A stretch of 64,000 nucleotides of DNA, from NCBI GenBank assembly GCA_013398175.1, contig VZRZ01002185.1:994153-1058152 (forward strand), in the 5' to 3' direction. The first letter of the stretch is position 1. Each line of letters opens with the position of its first letter. Below the pieces are notes generated by a model. That model did no database searches, was not told the origin of the DNA, and saw only the letters and a program-made list of their open reading frames with translations. This stretch comes from Climacteris rufus (taxonomy: Eukaryota; Chordata; Aves; Passeriformes; Climacteridae). Shown piece after piece: positions 52,606 to 64,000 of this stretch. Both the position numbers and the translations under genes were made by a program.

Positions 52606-53940
52606 CTATTAAAAGAGACCACAATTTCACCAACTTCAACTATTAAGATGTTTTTGCCAGAATATTCTCAAAATTACTTTCTAAAGAAAGAAAAAACACA
52701 GACCCAAACCCTTGAAAACATTCTACTGTTAGATGTGCTTTTTCTTCCCTGAAAGTTCTAAATATTCTTTCAGGTGGCTACAGGCTTTCAGTTCTGCTCA
52801 CTGGACTTGCATTACAATTTATGCTGATTATCATGAATAACAAAAGGCTGCTGTTTGACATCAATTTGATCAGCCAATTGTTTGACAGGACTACTTGTGC
52901 ACACTTTACTTCCCCAGAAAACGATGTTTTAATGACTCTAAATAACAGGGATATTAGAACACTGAGCATTTCAGATGCAAAAATGTATCAGCAGTAGTCT
53001 AGAATAACAAAAAATGCCTATGCATATTTATTTCCAAACAAATATTCTAACTATATATAAAAAAATATGTACCCCTTTAGAAAAGGTGGTTCAAAGCCAG
53101 CATGAGACAATCCCATTGAGTTAACCAAGAACAGTTAGGCAAAAAAGAATAAAATCTGTATTTTTAATCATCAGTAAATTTAAAGTTCACTTTTAAATCA
53201 TGTTCATTATCATCTGTTAGATCAGACTAAAAGCTTCCAAATGTATTTCAGTAATAAGCACCATTCATCTCTTGCCAAAAGGTGAACTCTCTGGGAATCT
53301 GCTCTTCCACAGAAACTTCTATTTACTGTTACTGGGAGCTGAATGGAATATCAACAGGCAAACAAAGGGCATCTTTTTTAAACCACTTCAATCCATGTGC
53401 AGGGGTTACATGTGTATAGGAAGCAGAATAACCCTCAAGGATGTACAAAACTCATCACTCTGTACCAAGCTGGAGTTGAAGATAGCATTTCCCACACAAC
53501 ATTGTAATGAGACACAGAGGATTGGCTTCAAAGGTTGGAAATCAACCCGCTTTGTAACAAATTCATAAGGCAGATCAAAGGAAATGACAAATATGCTGTA
53601 CCTTCCTCTTTTCTAGCTTATTAATAGGAAACAAGGGCTTTGAAATAGGAATCATCAAAAGATAGTTTTAAGAGGACTGTAGGACACTACCACCAGAGCT
53701 CTTTTACAAACTGCCCTTTAAAATTTAAAGACAAATATAGTCATTTAACACTACCTATTGGCTCTTACAAAAAATACTTTTTAGATGCCAGGTCTTCAGC
53801 AAGTTCAAAACTCAGTGTAGCCCTATGGAGGTAGAGGTCTACATCAGCAAATAGCATGGTCCACTCAGAACAGAGGTAGGAGGAGATTTTTACAAGGATT
53901 ACTACATTACTTCTTGTGAGACAAACCTGCACCAACTTAC
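52606..53940 (-). other. TOX3: TOX3 intron splitting the HMG box
   Basis: A 1335-base phase-0 intron, from gtaagt at 53940 to aatag at 52606, interrupting the HMG box coding sequence before helix 3 is complete. It is AT-rich. A 98-codon open frame on the opposite strand at 53272-53568 has no family resemblance. Confidence 0.93.
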
Positions 53941-54168
53941 CTGTTTTTGTTCTTCTCCTAAACTATCCCACATAGAAGCCACTATTTTTGAAACATCTCC
54001 AAATGTGGCATTTGGGTTCTGCCCTTTAATTGCAGCTTGTGTATCTCTGAAGAAAAGGGCATATGCTGACACAGGCTTCTGTGGCTCATTGGGGTCTTTC
54101 TTTTTCTTCTTCTTTGGAGTCTTGGGCTTCTTGCCAGAATCTGGGGCAGCTCTTTTTTCTCCAGTAGC
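53941..54168 (-). CDS. TOX3: TOX3 coding exon (exon 5 by homology): nuclear localisation signal and most of the HMG box
   Basis: A 228-base exon of 76 codons. The acceptor is a strong pyrimidine tract ending ccatag and the donor is CAG|gtaagt. Codons 13-24 form a lysine-rich NLS ([12 protein letters not shown]). The HMG box starts at about codon 25 ([16 protein letters not shown]) and fills the rest: helix 1 around codons 34-48, helix 2 around 55-68 ([16 protein letters not shown]). The exon ends in EEQKQ, and helix 3 is completed by the next exon. The conserved aromatic and hydrophobic core positions (Y36, F39, F40, W67) are all intact, so the domain should fold and bind DNA. TOX HMG boxes are regarded as structure- rather than sequence-selective. 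A 69-codon open frame on the opposite strand at 54005-54214 is a shadow of this exon. Confidence 0.97.
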
Positions 54169-55500
54169 CTATGGAACAGTAAGAAAAAGAACAGTCAATA
54201 TATGCATGAAATAAGTCAGATAAATTGCAAAAAATACTGACAGTAAGCCTTAATAATATATGGATAAAGCTACTATATAGGCAACACTTGGGAGACTCCT
54301 GTTGTGCAAGCCCTTCTCCTACCAAACAGTACTTAATGTCATTGGATCTACTGGAACTAAATGCTTTAAGAGTTACTACTCATTGTAAACATGGCTCTGA
54401 GAGTCACATCCTATAAGCTTGACTGAAAAAGTACACCCTAAGGCTAATTTGTATTTAAAATAGTTTAGATTTAATTCATACTATATTTTGAATAGGCCAT
54501 CTATATTTTGCCATTAAGATGTAATTTCAGCAGTAGATACTCAAAAGGCAAGAACTTGGAGGCATTTTCCAGTTCCCAGATTTAGACTGTCAACTTAGAT
54601 ATGGGCCAGGGGTTAAGAAGCCCACCCTTCAGGCAAAGAGCAGCAGCAACTTGGCAGTTTGTGTCCACCTGCAGGAGCACTGGCTGTGTCCCCCTCAGAC
54701 CCCAGGTGTCCTTGGGGGAGCCGTGAGGGTCTGTGCTCTGGCCAGGCAGGGTCCCAGCACCAACAGCCCCTCTCTTCCCTCTGGGATGAGGATCCCCTCA
54801 GCACACTCACGATTACAGCAGCTCTGGTCCCGGTATGTGCCTCATGCCCTGGACCATCTTTTGTTGAACTATGCACAGATTATTGCAACAAGGGAATCAA
54901 GTGGCTCTAAATATACCTCTATGATAGTAATTTACTTTGATATTTTGAGGATCCTGTACAATGAGCTTTTCACATGCATAACTTCCATCAACTTAATGAG
55001 AAAACCTTTCATGGAACAGTCTTAAATTAGGTCTTTTACATATACTGCTATAACAACATTTGTACTTCATTTGGTTAAGAGTTTTCTCCTTTTATAAGAG
55101 ATTTATTTAAAGCAAAAGATAAGTTAACTAAACTTTCAGATAGAAGAAAGCTTATTTTATTTCTGTCAAAACACTTCTATGCTTGACATCACTTCAGAAA
55201 ATACCAAAACAACAAAACTGTCCAAAGCTGATGCATGAAGAGATTCAACAGATCAGGGAACCTGAGATGAATTAGACCCAAAAAAAAAAAAAAAATGTCT
55301 ATGTCTACTCTTAGGTGTACGGAGGCAGTATGGAAACTTCTTAAGAAAAGAAGGTAACATGCAAATTAATCATATTCCACTTTACTGTAAAATACGTATT
55401 TTATATGACTACATTGCAGCTGAGCTGATACTACTACATCCATGAAAATCAGCGTGTAGACGTGTGAACCTTGCTCTCTAGAGCACGTGGAATAACTTAC
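54169..55500 (-). other. TOX3: TOX3 intron before the HMG-box exon, with a GC-rich patch
   Basis: A 1332-base phase-0 intron. Most is AT-rich, but about 54600-54850 is clearly richer in G and C than the surroundings and holds overlapping open frames on both strands (54613-54876 minus, 54651-55025 plus) that resemble no family I know. A poly-A run lies at 55280-55295. No interspersed repeat was recognised. Confidence 0.92.
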
Positions 55501-55770
55501 TCTATTTGATTCATCTGCATCTTCTTCATTGATGGAGCTGGATGGAGAAGGAGTGGCTGATTTACTTGCAGGAGGGGAGGGAGAAGTGTGTGGTAAATTA
55601 GTGCCTCCTAAATTTAGCCCCAGCTGCGCACTTAGCTGAGACTGGTTAATGGTGGTGAGCTGAGATGGAGGCATAATTCCCGAATGAGCAGCATCAGTCA
55701 TATGGACAATAGATCTCATAATCAGAGAGTGATCCTGGCGGTACTGGGAAACTTGTGTGTGACTCTGATC
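55501..55770 (-). CDS. TOX3: TOX3 coding exon (exon 4 by homology): S/P/T-rich segment before the HMG box
   Basis: A 270-base exon of 90 whole codons. The acceptor is a pyrimidine-rich tract ending in ttttag, preceded by a branch-like actaaac; the donor is AGA|gtaagt. It begins [12 protein letters not shown] and includes the stretch [12 protein letters not shown]. It continues with [16 protein letters not shown], then a proline/serine run ([17 protein letters not shown]), and ends in an acidic EEDADESNR. This matches the segment of TOX3 just upstream of the nuclear localisation signal, and the LGLNLGG and [13 protein letters not shown] wording is characteristic of the TOX family. It is likely disordered and belongs to the transactivating N-terminal half. 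The open frame runs on for 44 codons into the intron to a stop at 55366; that extension is read-through, not exon. Phase 0 at both ends, so skipping it would keep the frame. Confidence 0.95.
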
Positions 55771-58700
55771 CTAAAAGAGATTGAAAAGTTGTTTAGTCAG
55801 TAGCAGTTGACATACAGCAATATCAGGTAAAGTTATTTTCACAGGCTTGCAGAACCAACACTGTCAACATGCAGTTTGCTTCCTTTTCTTTTAACGAATT
55901 AAATATCTTTTTAATAAATTACATGCAGCAACAGTTACCACAATTGCCCCAGACCTCACTTTTCCCCCAGCTGTGGCTGGGTATTCTTGTGTTTGTTTTT
56001 GTTTTGTTGAATAAATTCCATTTCCCTATTTTTAAACATTTCTTCTCTTGATGCAGGGAGACATACCCACATAAACAACAAGGAAACAGGATGACTGAGG
56101 ATTCAAGGAAAACACTGCAAATGAGGAGACAAACTGTTGTGCAGAAAGAAAACAAAATCAGAGTGGGGTGAGGGGATATATAGAGAAAAGCATCCTCCTT
56201 TGCTGACATTCAATTATTCTTAGCCATTACAACAGTAGTTGGTATAAACCAATCCTTCCATGTGGGATTTTAAAGCTGTTTTAAACACAGAACACTGCCC
56301 TGCCAGTTCTGGAGTGCAGTCACTGCAGCAGGGTGGAGAACCAGTCCAGTAATCCTAAACACTCCGAAAGATTGCCTGTTGGCAAGTACAACACAAAACT
56401 ACACATTTTTATTTTTAATCGAACAATCGAAAGTGTGGAAGTAGCAATCGATGTACAAATCACTGACTTTATTTTTCTTTTACTCCATTCAGAAACACAA
56501 GTGCTTGCATAGTTTGGTTTCTACCGTTTCTTGAGGGCACAGACTGTGTCTCCTACATCTGCACAATATTTACCACATTTGTAAATAAAAAGAAGCAAGA
56601 GCCTGAAGGTAAAGTCAGCTGGAATCTGCTTATGAAAACTCTTTTTTTTTTTTAACCACACACAGATCAATACACAATGAGGGAACATTTAAACAGAAAG
56701 GAAGAATTCTTAAAAAGTTAATAAGAGCATAAATAGCTCACAAATTGATTCAGCAACTTGATTAATCTATAGTCATTGTTTGAACAGCCAGAAACATGAG
56801 AAATAAATTAGATTTTGAAAACTCTTTCATTATTAATAACCTACATTGCAATTAGTAGCAGGTGCAATGATCCTTAATGAAATGACACAGAACAAAACAG
56901 CAATTGTGGGAGCCCAGCATAAGCCCACCGGACTTCCACAACAGAGTCTGACCTTCCTGGTGCTCTCTTATTAACTATGGATAAGCCCAAACCAGTTTTC
57001 AAAAACCTGTGTCAGCACAGAGGTAAGTTTAGCCCAAATTACTTTCCCTTACTTTTTATGACTCTGCCCTCAATAGAGGCAGTGGTTCTGTGCTCCTGGA
57101 AGCCTTTCCTTGCCTGGGACAAGTGTGGCCATACAAAGAAGCAATACACATTAGAGAAGATGCACACCCTGCCTCATCCATCTTTAAGTAAAAATACTGC
57201 AGCACACTGCTTTCCTATAGAAATAAATCATATTCATTTTGAATTTGGCATTTGTGTGTCTTTCTGTTGAAGCCTTTACAGTAAAAACAAATTCTTCTTT
57301 AGCATAAAAGTACACACAGTAGTGCAGCTGGACCCAGTACAGTTAAAGTTAACCTCAAAAGCTCACGATCCAGATTCTATGTACTAGGGCTCAGACTCAT
57401 TTTCCCCATGCCTCCCAAGCCATTGCCAGTTTGGCTCATCATCCATACTGTACCACACTGCTTTTCTTACTTTGTAAATGCTTTTCATATTTTCAGTAAA
57501 GGACTGTAGTTCTTAGAGATAAGTGTGTGTGCCAAAAGTGGAGCATTTGATACAGAAAGATCAAAACATCAGACTTATTGGCTGAAATACCCATTTGCTT
57601 CAGGGCACCTTTCTGTGAAAATTTACTGCCGTTAACTACAGGGTCATTTTGATTGTAACTTGTATTGGCTGTGGCATCTGGAAGTCATTCAAAGTCTTTT
57701 GTAAAACGATATCACTCTCTGCCTATTACTCCAATCATTTTCATTTACAGACATTACTTTATTGCGTGAAGAAAAACTGCTGGTTTTTTCAGCAAAGCTA
57801 AAGATCATCAGAAGAAACTTCTCTCATGAAAATTAACTTTCTTCATTATTGTGCAGACAGTACTGTCTTAGAGGTGTTCTAACCCTAAAAGCCTAGCTTT
57901 TGTTCTCCCTTTATGACTACACAATACAGGCCTTTTTGGCCTTTACACTGAGGCAACAAAATGTGATGACATGGACTACAAACCATTTCCTCCAAGTCTT
58001 GTCATTTCGGTTGCATCTATGATTTTATTGAGACTAAATTCTCTTGACTTGCACTGACCCAGAATCTAAATTTATACACAAGCCGTGAATTCTTAACTGT
58101 CCCTTTTTCTGATACTATTTGATGCTTGTGTGGGTTTTCTGTATCCACTTGTTTAATAACAGTTTTTCTTTTCCATACCTTTTCCTAATTTCTTTAGCCT
58201 TCTTTTTTAATCTTAGGAGCTTCAGTAAGAACTCAGAGTGCCAACAACAATATTTTGTAATTGGCCATTTAGAACCAAACTGATATGACATATTATACAA
58301 AAAATGTTTAACATCATTTCCAATCCCTTATCATTTACATTATATGTGCATATGAAACAGCAAACAATCTATTTTCTGTAATTTCAGTTTAAGTTATATG
58401 GCTTTTTTATAAAAAAAAAAAAAGAATAGGATTTTCATTTTTTCCTTTGTGGTACAATATTGTGGGCCTGAACAACATATGGTACCTATAGAAGAGCTTT
58501 CAGACAAGGAAGTATAAGGCATTTTTCATGTTTGTACAGTGGTTTGGAAAGTAGCAAGAAGGCAGGGAAGACAGTTGATAGCAACATTAAAGTCCACGGC
58601 ATTCATATATAGCTCCTGAACAAACAAAAATCTTCTAAGGAAGGAGCTATAATCAAGAAAACAAAATTGCCATCAGTTATCTTAAGTCTTATTTTTACCC

Positions 58701-61700
58701 TGATACTACCAAAGGCTAATACCAAACTGAGTCAGCAGCATTTCATTATGCTCGAAATATTTACCAAAGAAAAGTTTAACAACAAAAATCCTCCTATATC
58801 AGGGGCACACATGGAAATACATGTGCACTGCAGCACCCACATGACATCCTAATTATGTTACTATATGAAAATCGAAAAGCTCATGTATCCAAAAATAATC
58901 CCCTGAGAATACTGAGAGAATTTTAGAGAAGTTCACAAGCTCTTTTACATAAACTTAACCAGAAGTAAACACGATATATGAGTATTAAAAGCATTCAGGA
59001 TTTTTGTAACATTAAGCAAAAATGACAGATTAGTTCTGACAAAAATTCATGAACTTCTCAAGTGGACGGTATCGAGTTTTGATTGAACCTGATCTGCTTT
59101 ACAGCCTTAGACTGAAGTTAGGCATAACCTGGTGATCTTAACACAAGCCAGGCAAAGTTCAACCACTTTACTCAGCATGACAATCAAACAAGGACATAAT
59201 TTGTGAAACCAAAAACCAAAAAGAAATAACTGATGCAATTGCTCTGCAGATTGAAATGGCTTTCACTCAGATCTCTCTGTTGTCTCCTTACACGAGTGCT
59301 ACAAACCCCTCAGGTACAGAGACATTTACTGAGGGGAACACCAGCCACCTCTCGGGGCTCTTCAGTTATAGAGCAAGGGGGAATGGCTCTAAACTAAAAG
59401 CAAGGAGGTTTGGATTAGGTATTAGGAAGAAATTCTTTAATATAAGGGTGGTGAGGCCCTGGACAGGTTGCCCAGAGAAGCTCAAGGCCAGGTGGGATGG
59501 GGCCCTAGCCAACCCAGTCTAGTGGAAGGTGTCCCTGACCATGGCAGGGGGGTTGGAACAAGATGGTCTTTAAGGTTCCTTCCCATCCAAATAATTTACC
59601 ATGCTATGATTCTAATCATACACATGGATTAAAAAAAAAGCAAAATATGGTCCAAAATATTTTCCCCTTCGCAAAACAACTTTAGGGTGACTGTGTCCAG
59701 GGACACTTTCTTACAAAGCTGTCACCAGTCTCTTGCACACATTATAAAGACATTCAGCATTTGGTGCATAGAAGACCTCATCAAAGGAACTATAAGGATA
59801 TCTGTCCATCAAACTATCCTGCTCTCAACTATTCTAATCTATTTAGACAGTCATACCATAGAAGTCATATTTAGTCCTATTGCTAAAGGTCGTTTCAAAG
59901 ACTATGACAATTATATAGCTTATTTTACTTTGACTTTTAAAAGAATTAATTCTCAAAAATTTATAAAATGTCAATACATCAGCATAATCTGGGAAGCAAA
60001 TAGCAGAGTAAAGAGACTTTAAAAAGGGGGAAAAAAAGGAATATGTAAAGTCCCACACTTTAATTTATGCAATATTAGCAAAGGTGTTTTTCAACATACC
60101 ATTGAGTACTAAGGGAAAGAATTACATTAACAAAAGATAGTTTGTTCTTCTTTTAGCAACTCATTAAGCATCCAGTACTTAGTATATCTTGTAATACAGT
60201 TAGTATTTATTTTGACAGATAAATGCATCCAGCCATTACATTGAGAGATGCCCTAATTTCCACTTACCTATCCAGCATTTTAAAAATCACTTCCATACAG
60301 TAATTTTATCTTGAATTCCTACCCTGATATAATTTTAATCTCTGGGAACATGCAACAAGATCTTTAAAAATATAACTAGGAAATTAATTTTTAGAACATT
60401 TTGGAGCATTACTGAAGTCTTGATTAAAATCAATGTCTACAGCCTTCCATCATTTAAATATGAAACACCTCCAGTAAGACTACTCATGTGAGCACTGAGC
60501 CCATAGAAGTGCCTACAGGAGAACGTAGGGCTGGAATCTGACCCTAAACTGCATGAGCTAGTTTAAGGGAATTGAGAAATCTGCCAACAAAACAACTAAG
60601 GAATAACTAAGCAAAATCCAACATTTATGGTTACATTCACTGTGCCCTGTTTTCAGAAGCTGACTTAAACCATTATATATTCTACTGCCTGAGGAATTCA
60701 TCACTGTCAATGTAACATAAGCTGATGCAATATTTTAAAGGATATTTTTAAGTTGAAGCAAATGCACTGCAATGTAAAGAGTGAAATCCTCAGTTGTCCC
60801 TGACTGTAAATTACTCCCTTTACTTTTAGGCAAGTCAGCATATCTCTAGAAGAAATCCTCAATGCTCTTTTTCTCTACAAGTAAAGTATAGATAAAAGAA
60901 TCCATTAATCTAAATTTTTACAGGATTGGACTTCACTGCCAATCAAAACAAATCAAACTAACAGAATGCTTTTCTCTGTCAGAGATTAAATCCTTACTTA
61001 ATAGAATACAAAACAGTTGCACTTGGTACTGCCACCACTGAAGAAGTGTCCTTTCTCTCCCCTCCACAGACACCACCATCACTAATAGAGCTGTCAAACT
61101 GCAGTTATCAGGAGATCCTACAAGCAGCAGCTTCTTTTCACTGGCAATGAGAAAACTCCCATGTTCTACTTCATGTCTCTGCAGAAAAGTAAACCTTATC
61201 TAATGGAACTCTCAAATAAAGTCTACAAACAGTAAATCTCAATTTGTAAAAAAAAAAAAAAAAGTGTCTTCAGTTGGATCTAAGAGATGGATGGGTTGGT
61301 GACAGGAAGCTCACACACATTCTGCTGCCTGAAGAACATGAAGAACATGCCATTTTTTTGGTCTGTGTACTCCCCCAGTCCCACTACTCTCTTGTGTTCA
61401 CACATAAACCACTGAAGAGACATGAAAAGAAGAAAAAATCAAAACCCAAACCAAATGAACATGAGGGCCTGATTTATTCCTTAAAACTGAGCAACTGTCT
61501 TTTGTTCTTGCAACCTCAATTGTCTCTAGAAATTCATCTCCTGCTAAATGATGGAATGTCCTTATACGGCTGCAATCTCCTGGTTAGTTTAACATGTTTT
61601 GTTGTGATCTTTCTGGTTTACTGTTCACTCCCTGAGTCACTTTTATACAGTCCCTTATTTCACGAAAAGTGAAGATGGGTATGACTTTCAGTCCGTCATT

Positions 61701-64000
61701 AGCATGGGAGGGGAGAGTCGATGTGGTTTCACCACCACGCATCCTCAGCTCTTAATTCAGGGTCTTCAGGGGCTACTCTGTGGGTCATACGAGACAAGTA
61801 TCCCCCAAATCAAGCGTCCCATTTGTGGCCTCACTTCTTGTGCTTGCACAGTTATTGACTTGTTATATAACATACCGTAATAGAGCCTTGAAATGCAAAT
61901 TATCAGTTTTGTTCCTGCCTACCCAAGGCCAGAACTGAAACTTTGCCCCTTTTTTGGTTTGTGCATAGGCACTCGTGATGTTTTCTGCAACAATTTTCAC
62001 CACTGAGCACTTGTTTAAGGCACATACTGCAAACGTCATTAACGCTTTCCTTGCACCATTTGCAGGGGTGGGAGGTGTGATGTGAAGCCAGCAAACCACA
62101 AGTGAAAACCACTTTTTCTATGGAAGCACATTCAGCGATTAGGCAGTAGAAGCACACCGACACCAGGAGCACAGCACCACCTCAGATATGCAATTCCAAA
62201 CAGGAAGGTGTCTCTACCCACCCACAGTGGCTGTTGCTGCTGCCCTAGCATCACCTAATTGACAACTTCTTTATAATTCAATTTTTACATAATTTTGTAG
62301 AGGCATTTAAAAACAGACTCTCCATTCTGTTCTTCCGAAGCATCTACCATACTTTAAAGCATATTGAATCACACTCCTCTTGGACAAGGCACCCAACAGC
62401 ATGATCACAATACATGTGTGACTCAGATCACAGATCTGGGCTCTGATCTGATGAGTCTCTTGGCATGAGGAGCTTCTCTTCAAATTAGCAGTACAAGTTT
62501 AGGTCTGCTGTATGCAAACAGTGAAGACACATTGCAAACAAATCCTGGATAGTTGAAATTAAGTCCCAGAGCATCAGATAAATGCAGTTAGCAGTTTTGT
62601 TTCAACCTCTGCAACCTCAGGTGCTTCAGCTCCCAAATCAAAGGCAGACTTCAAAGGTCCTTATTATGCAGTAAGGAACATGGGGAGAGAGTGTGAGGGA
62701 GCATGACAACTAACAAACATTATCAAAGGTAACAAGAATTGTGCAAGGTATTGCGGGGGACACAGACTCAGGGGTTACATGGCATTTGTATGTTTAAAAA
62801 TTGCTACAAGTGTTTGGGGGGGGATTTTTCTTTTCTATGAGGTTTCTTTGTTTGCTTGTTGTTGGTTTCTATAGCAAATCAGAAAAGTAGGTCTCATTAT
62901 GTTTTCTATTACCAGACCCAGGTATGTTTTTCTTCCAGCTACCTGACTACATAGAATAATTTAAAACTCTGAAGAGACTTCACATTTCTTCATTGCTTGC
63001 AACCTTGAAGTGGAAGCTGAGTACTGGGTAAGCTGTCCAAGGGGAAACATGAGTAATAACAGCAGAGAAATAGTAGGAATTTCAAAGACAGTTTTCAAAT
63101 TGCACAAAAGTGAGGATGGCTGGACCCAAGTAAGCTTTTGGCCGGGTACAACACATCCAGACCAGCTGCAGCATCTGCCTCATTTGGCTGGCTTATGAAA
63201 ACAGCACCTGATTTTAAACTCAGGGTGCAGAATAGCTTAAAGACATGGCCCAGGCTTAATGCACAGTTGGTGTCCACAGCCATATATGTCCAAGTTCCTT
63301 CTGAGCTCAGTTCTTAGGAATATCAGAAACTTCCGCTCCAATTTCTGATGGCTTTCCCAGGTGATAATCTTCCCCATACTCATATGGCACCTCACAATAT
63401 TTTCTGGAGCTGATGGATCTTGATTTAGGTAGTATTATTATAAAAGATTAACAGTCTCTTTTCCCAGACTGTTCTGACTGTGCTTCTCTCCTTTCATGCA
63501 GTAGTCCCTCATGATCTCAATAGGCAATAGCACACTTGCTTCAATTTTTATTATTTTTTAGTATAGTATAGTGCCTGCTACTCAGACAGGTGTCTTTGGC
63601 AACTGCTGCCACTGCTGCCACTTTGTGTTCGACGGACAGGTCCTTTCTAGCAGTTACTATGAATTTCCAATTTTTAAGAACAGCGGAAGTCATTTCCCTC
63701 TCTCATTAACAGGTCGCTCATTCATTGGGCTGTACCGATGAGCGAGGAGGGAAGAGCACGTCTCAGAAAAGTGATTATATTATCCACACTGAGTATTACA
63801 ATCTCACTGAGGATATGAAAATCTTCCGACTATTGTTTAGTACATCATCAGACCAGCACCATCTTCACATGAGGTCAAAGCCGTAGTGTGCAGCCCCTGT
63901 GCCAGAGGCCACTGCTGCCTCCAGGGCTCTCAGCCCATCACCCACCTGCCCCCAGGCCCCCTCAGCTGGGCACACACATGCTCTGAAAAGTGACTACAAA
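55771..64000 (-). other. TOX3: TOX3 intron upstream of the first visible exon, open at the window edge
   Basis: At least 8.2 kb of intron. It contains one CR1 insertion (59370-59615, plus strand), poly-A runs near 58412-58424 and 61249-61263, and a G-run near 62817-62824. No further TOX3 coding exon was found, nor any other gene. Open frames such as 61274-61672 (132 codons, plus) have no recognisable domain and are probably chance. Confidence 0.85.
59370..59615 (+). mobile_element. CR1 LINE fragment (3' end, 5'-truncated) in a TOX3 intron
   Basis: Sequence typical of an avian CR1 3' region: gagcaagggggaatggct, then aggaagaaattcttta, ggtggtgaggccctgga, caggttgcccagagaag and gttggaacaagatggtct. 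It ends close to ctatgattcta, the CR1 terminal octamer. It lies antisense to TOX3. Compared with the usual CR1 3' sequence, about 30 bases seem to be missing after the cagagaag stretch. No CR1 protein-coding part remains. Confidence 0.92.

Larger units (their letters stand above)
48925..64000 (-). other. TOX3: TOX3 gene, 3' half (5' end outside the window)
   Basis: Gene-level span covering the 3' UTR, four coding exons and the introns between them, read right to left. The exons join in one frame, all at phase 0, to give 443 residues that contain a TOX-type HMG box and a glutamine-rich C-terminus. The Q-rich tail separates TOX3 (alias CAGF9/TNRC9) from its paralogues TOX, TOX2 and TOX4. Mammalian TOX3 is roughly 575 residues, so about 130 N-terminal residues, encoded by the first exons, are missing. 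I searched the minus strand from 55771 to 64000 for the expected N-terminal coding exon and saw none, so it should lie past the window edge. TOX3 acts in the nucleus as a transcription co-regulator in neurons and epithelia; that role is family knowledge, not visible here. Confidence 0.95.

Noticed and set aside
54005..54214. Plus-strand open frame with an F-rich run
   Set aside because: Antisense shadow of the lysine-rich HMG-box exon of TOX3.
55366..55500. In-frame extension of the first visible TOX3 exon by 44 codons
   Set aside because: The exon ends at a strong AGA|gtaagt donor and the next exon continues the known TOX3 sequence; the extension is intron read-through with no poly(A) signal seen nearby.
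55771..64000. Possible upstream TOX3 coding exon
   Set aside because: Minus-strand open frames here (58115-58300, 59843-60058, 61863-62172, 63095-63283) do not resemble the TOX3 N-terminal half; the exon most likely lies beyond the window.

Overview
The window looks like a piece of a bird nuclear genome from a draft assembly. The evidence is a vertebrate intron/exon structure with canonical splice sites, CR1 retroposons with the ATTCTATG-type 3' end typical of avian CR1, low overall repeat density, an AT-rich background, a 35-base N gap (16466-16500) and a single N at 4566 beside an apparent misassembly. No bacterial, viral or organellar gene is visible.

The only gene I can support is the 3' half of TOX3 (TOX high mobility group box family member 3), on the minus strand. 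Four coding exons with consensus splice sites are present. In transcript order they are 55770-55501 (pre-HMG serine/proline/threonine-rich segment), 54168-53941 (basic NLS and most of the HMG box), 52605-52525 (end of the HMG box) and 50801-50049 (Q-rich C-terminus and stop). They encode 443 residues in one continuous frame, and every intron is phase 0. The first coding exons (N-terminus and promoter) are not in the window; they should lie beyond 64000, because the intron entering the first visible exon is still open at the window edge. The 3' UTR runs down to about 48925, where two AATAAA signals sit 25 bases apart.

Positions 1 to about 48900 form the 3' flank and hold no convincing gene. 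In other amniotes TOX3 is bordered on this side by a large gene desert towards SALL1, and the window fits that. This flank holds CR1 fragments (21345-21412, 33855-33945, 40101-40272), ancient palindromic MITE-like relics (26114-26375), simple repeats (notably TA/CA at 44021-44123), T/G-rich tracts and several inverted repeats. The best of these is a 66-base hairpin at 42301-42366. Another CR1 (59370-59615) lies in the open TOX3 intron.

TOX3 is a nuclear DNA-binding transcription co-regulator: the HMG box binds and bends DNA, and the glutamine-rich tail is a protein-interaction/activation region. I found no undescribed multi-gene system. The items most worth checking are the 66-base hairpin, the assembly duplication around 4566, the glutamine repeat, the GC-rich patch in the intron between the first two visible exons, and a steroid-receptor-type palindrome at 35510-35528.
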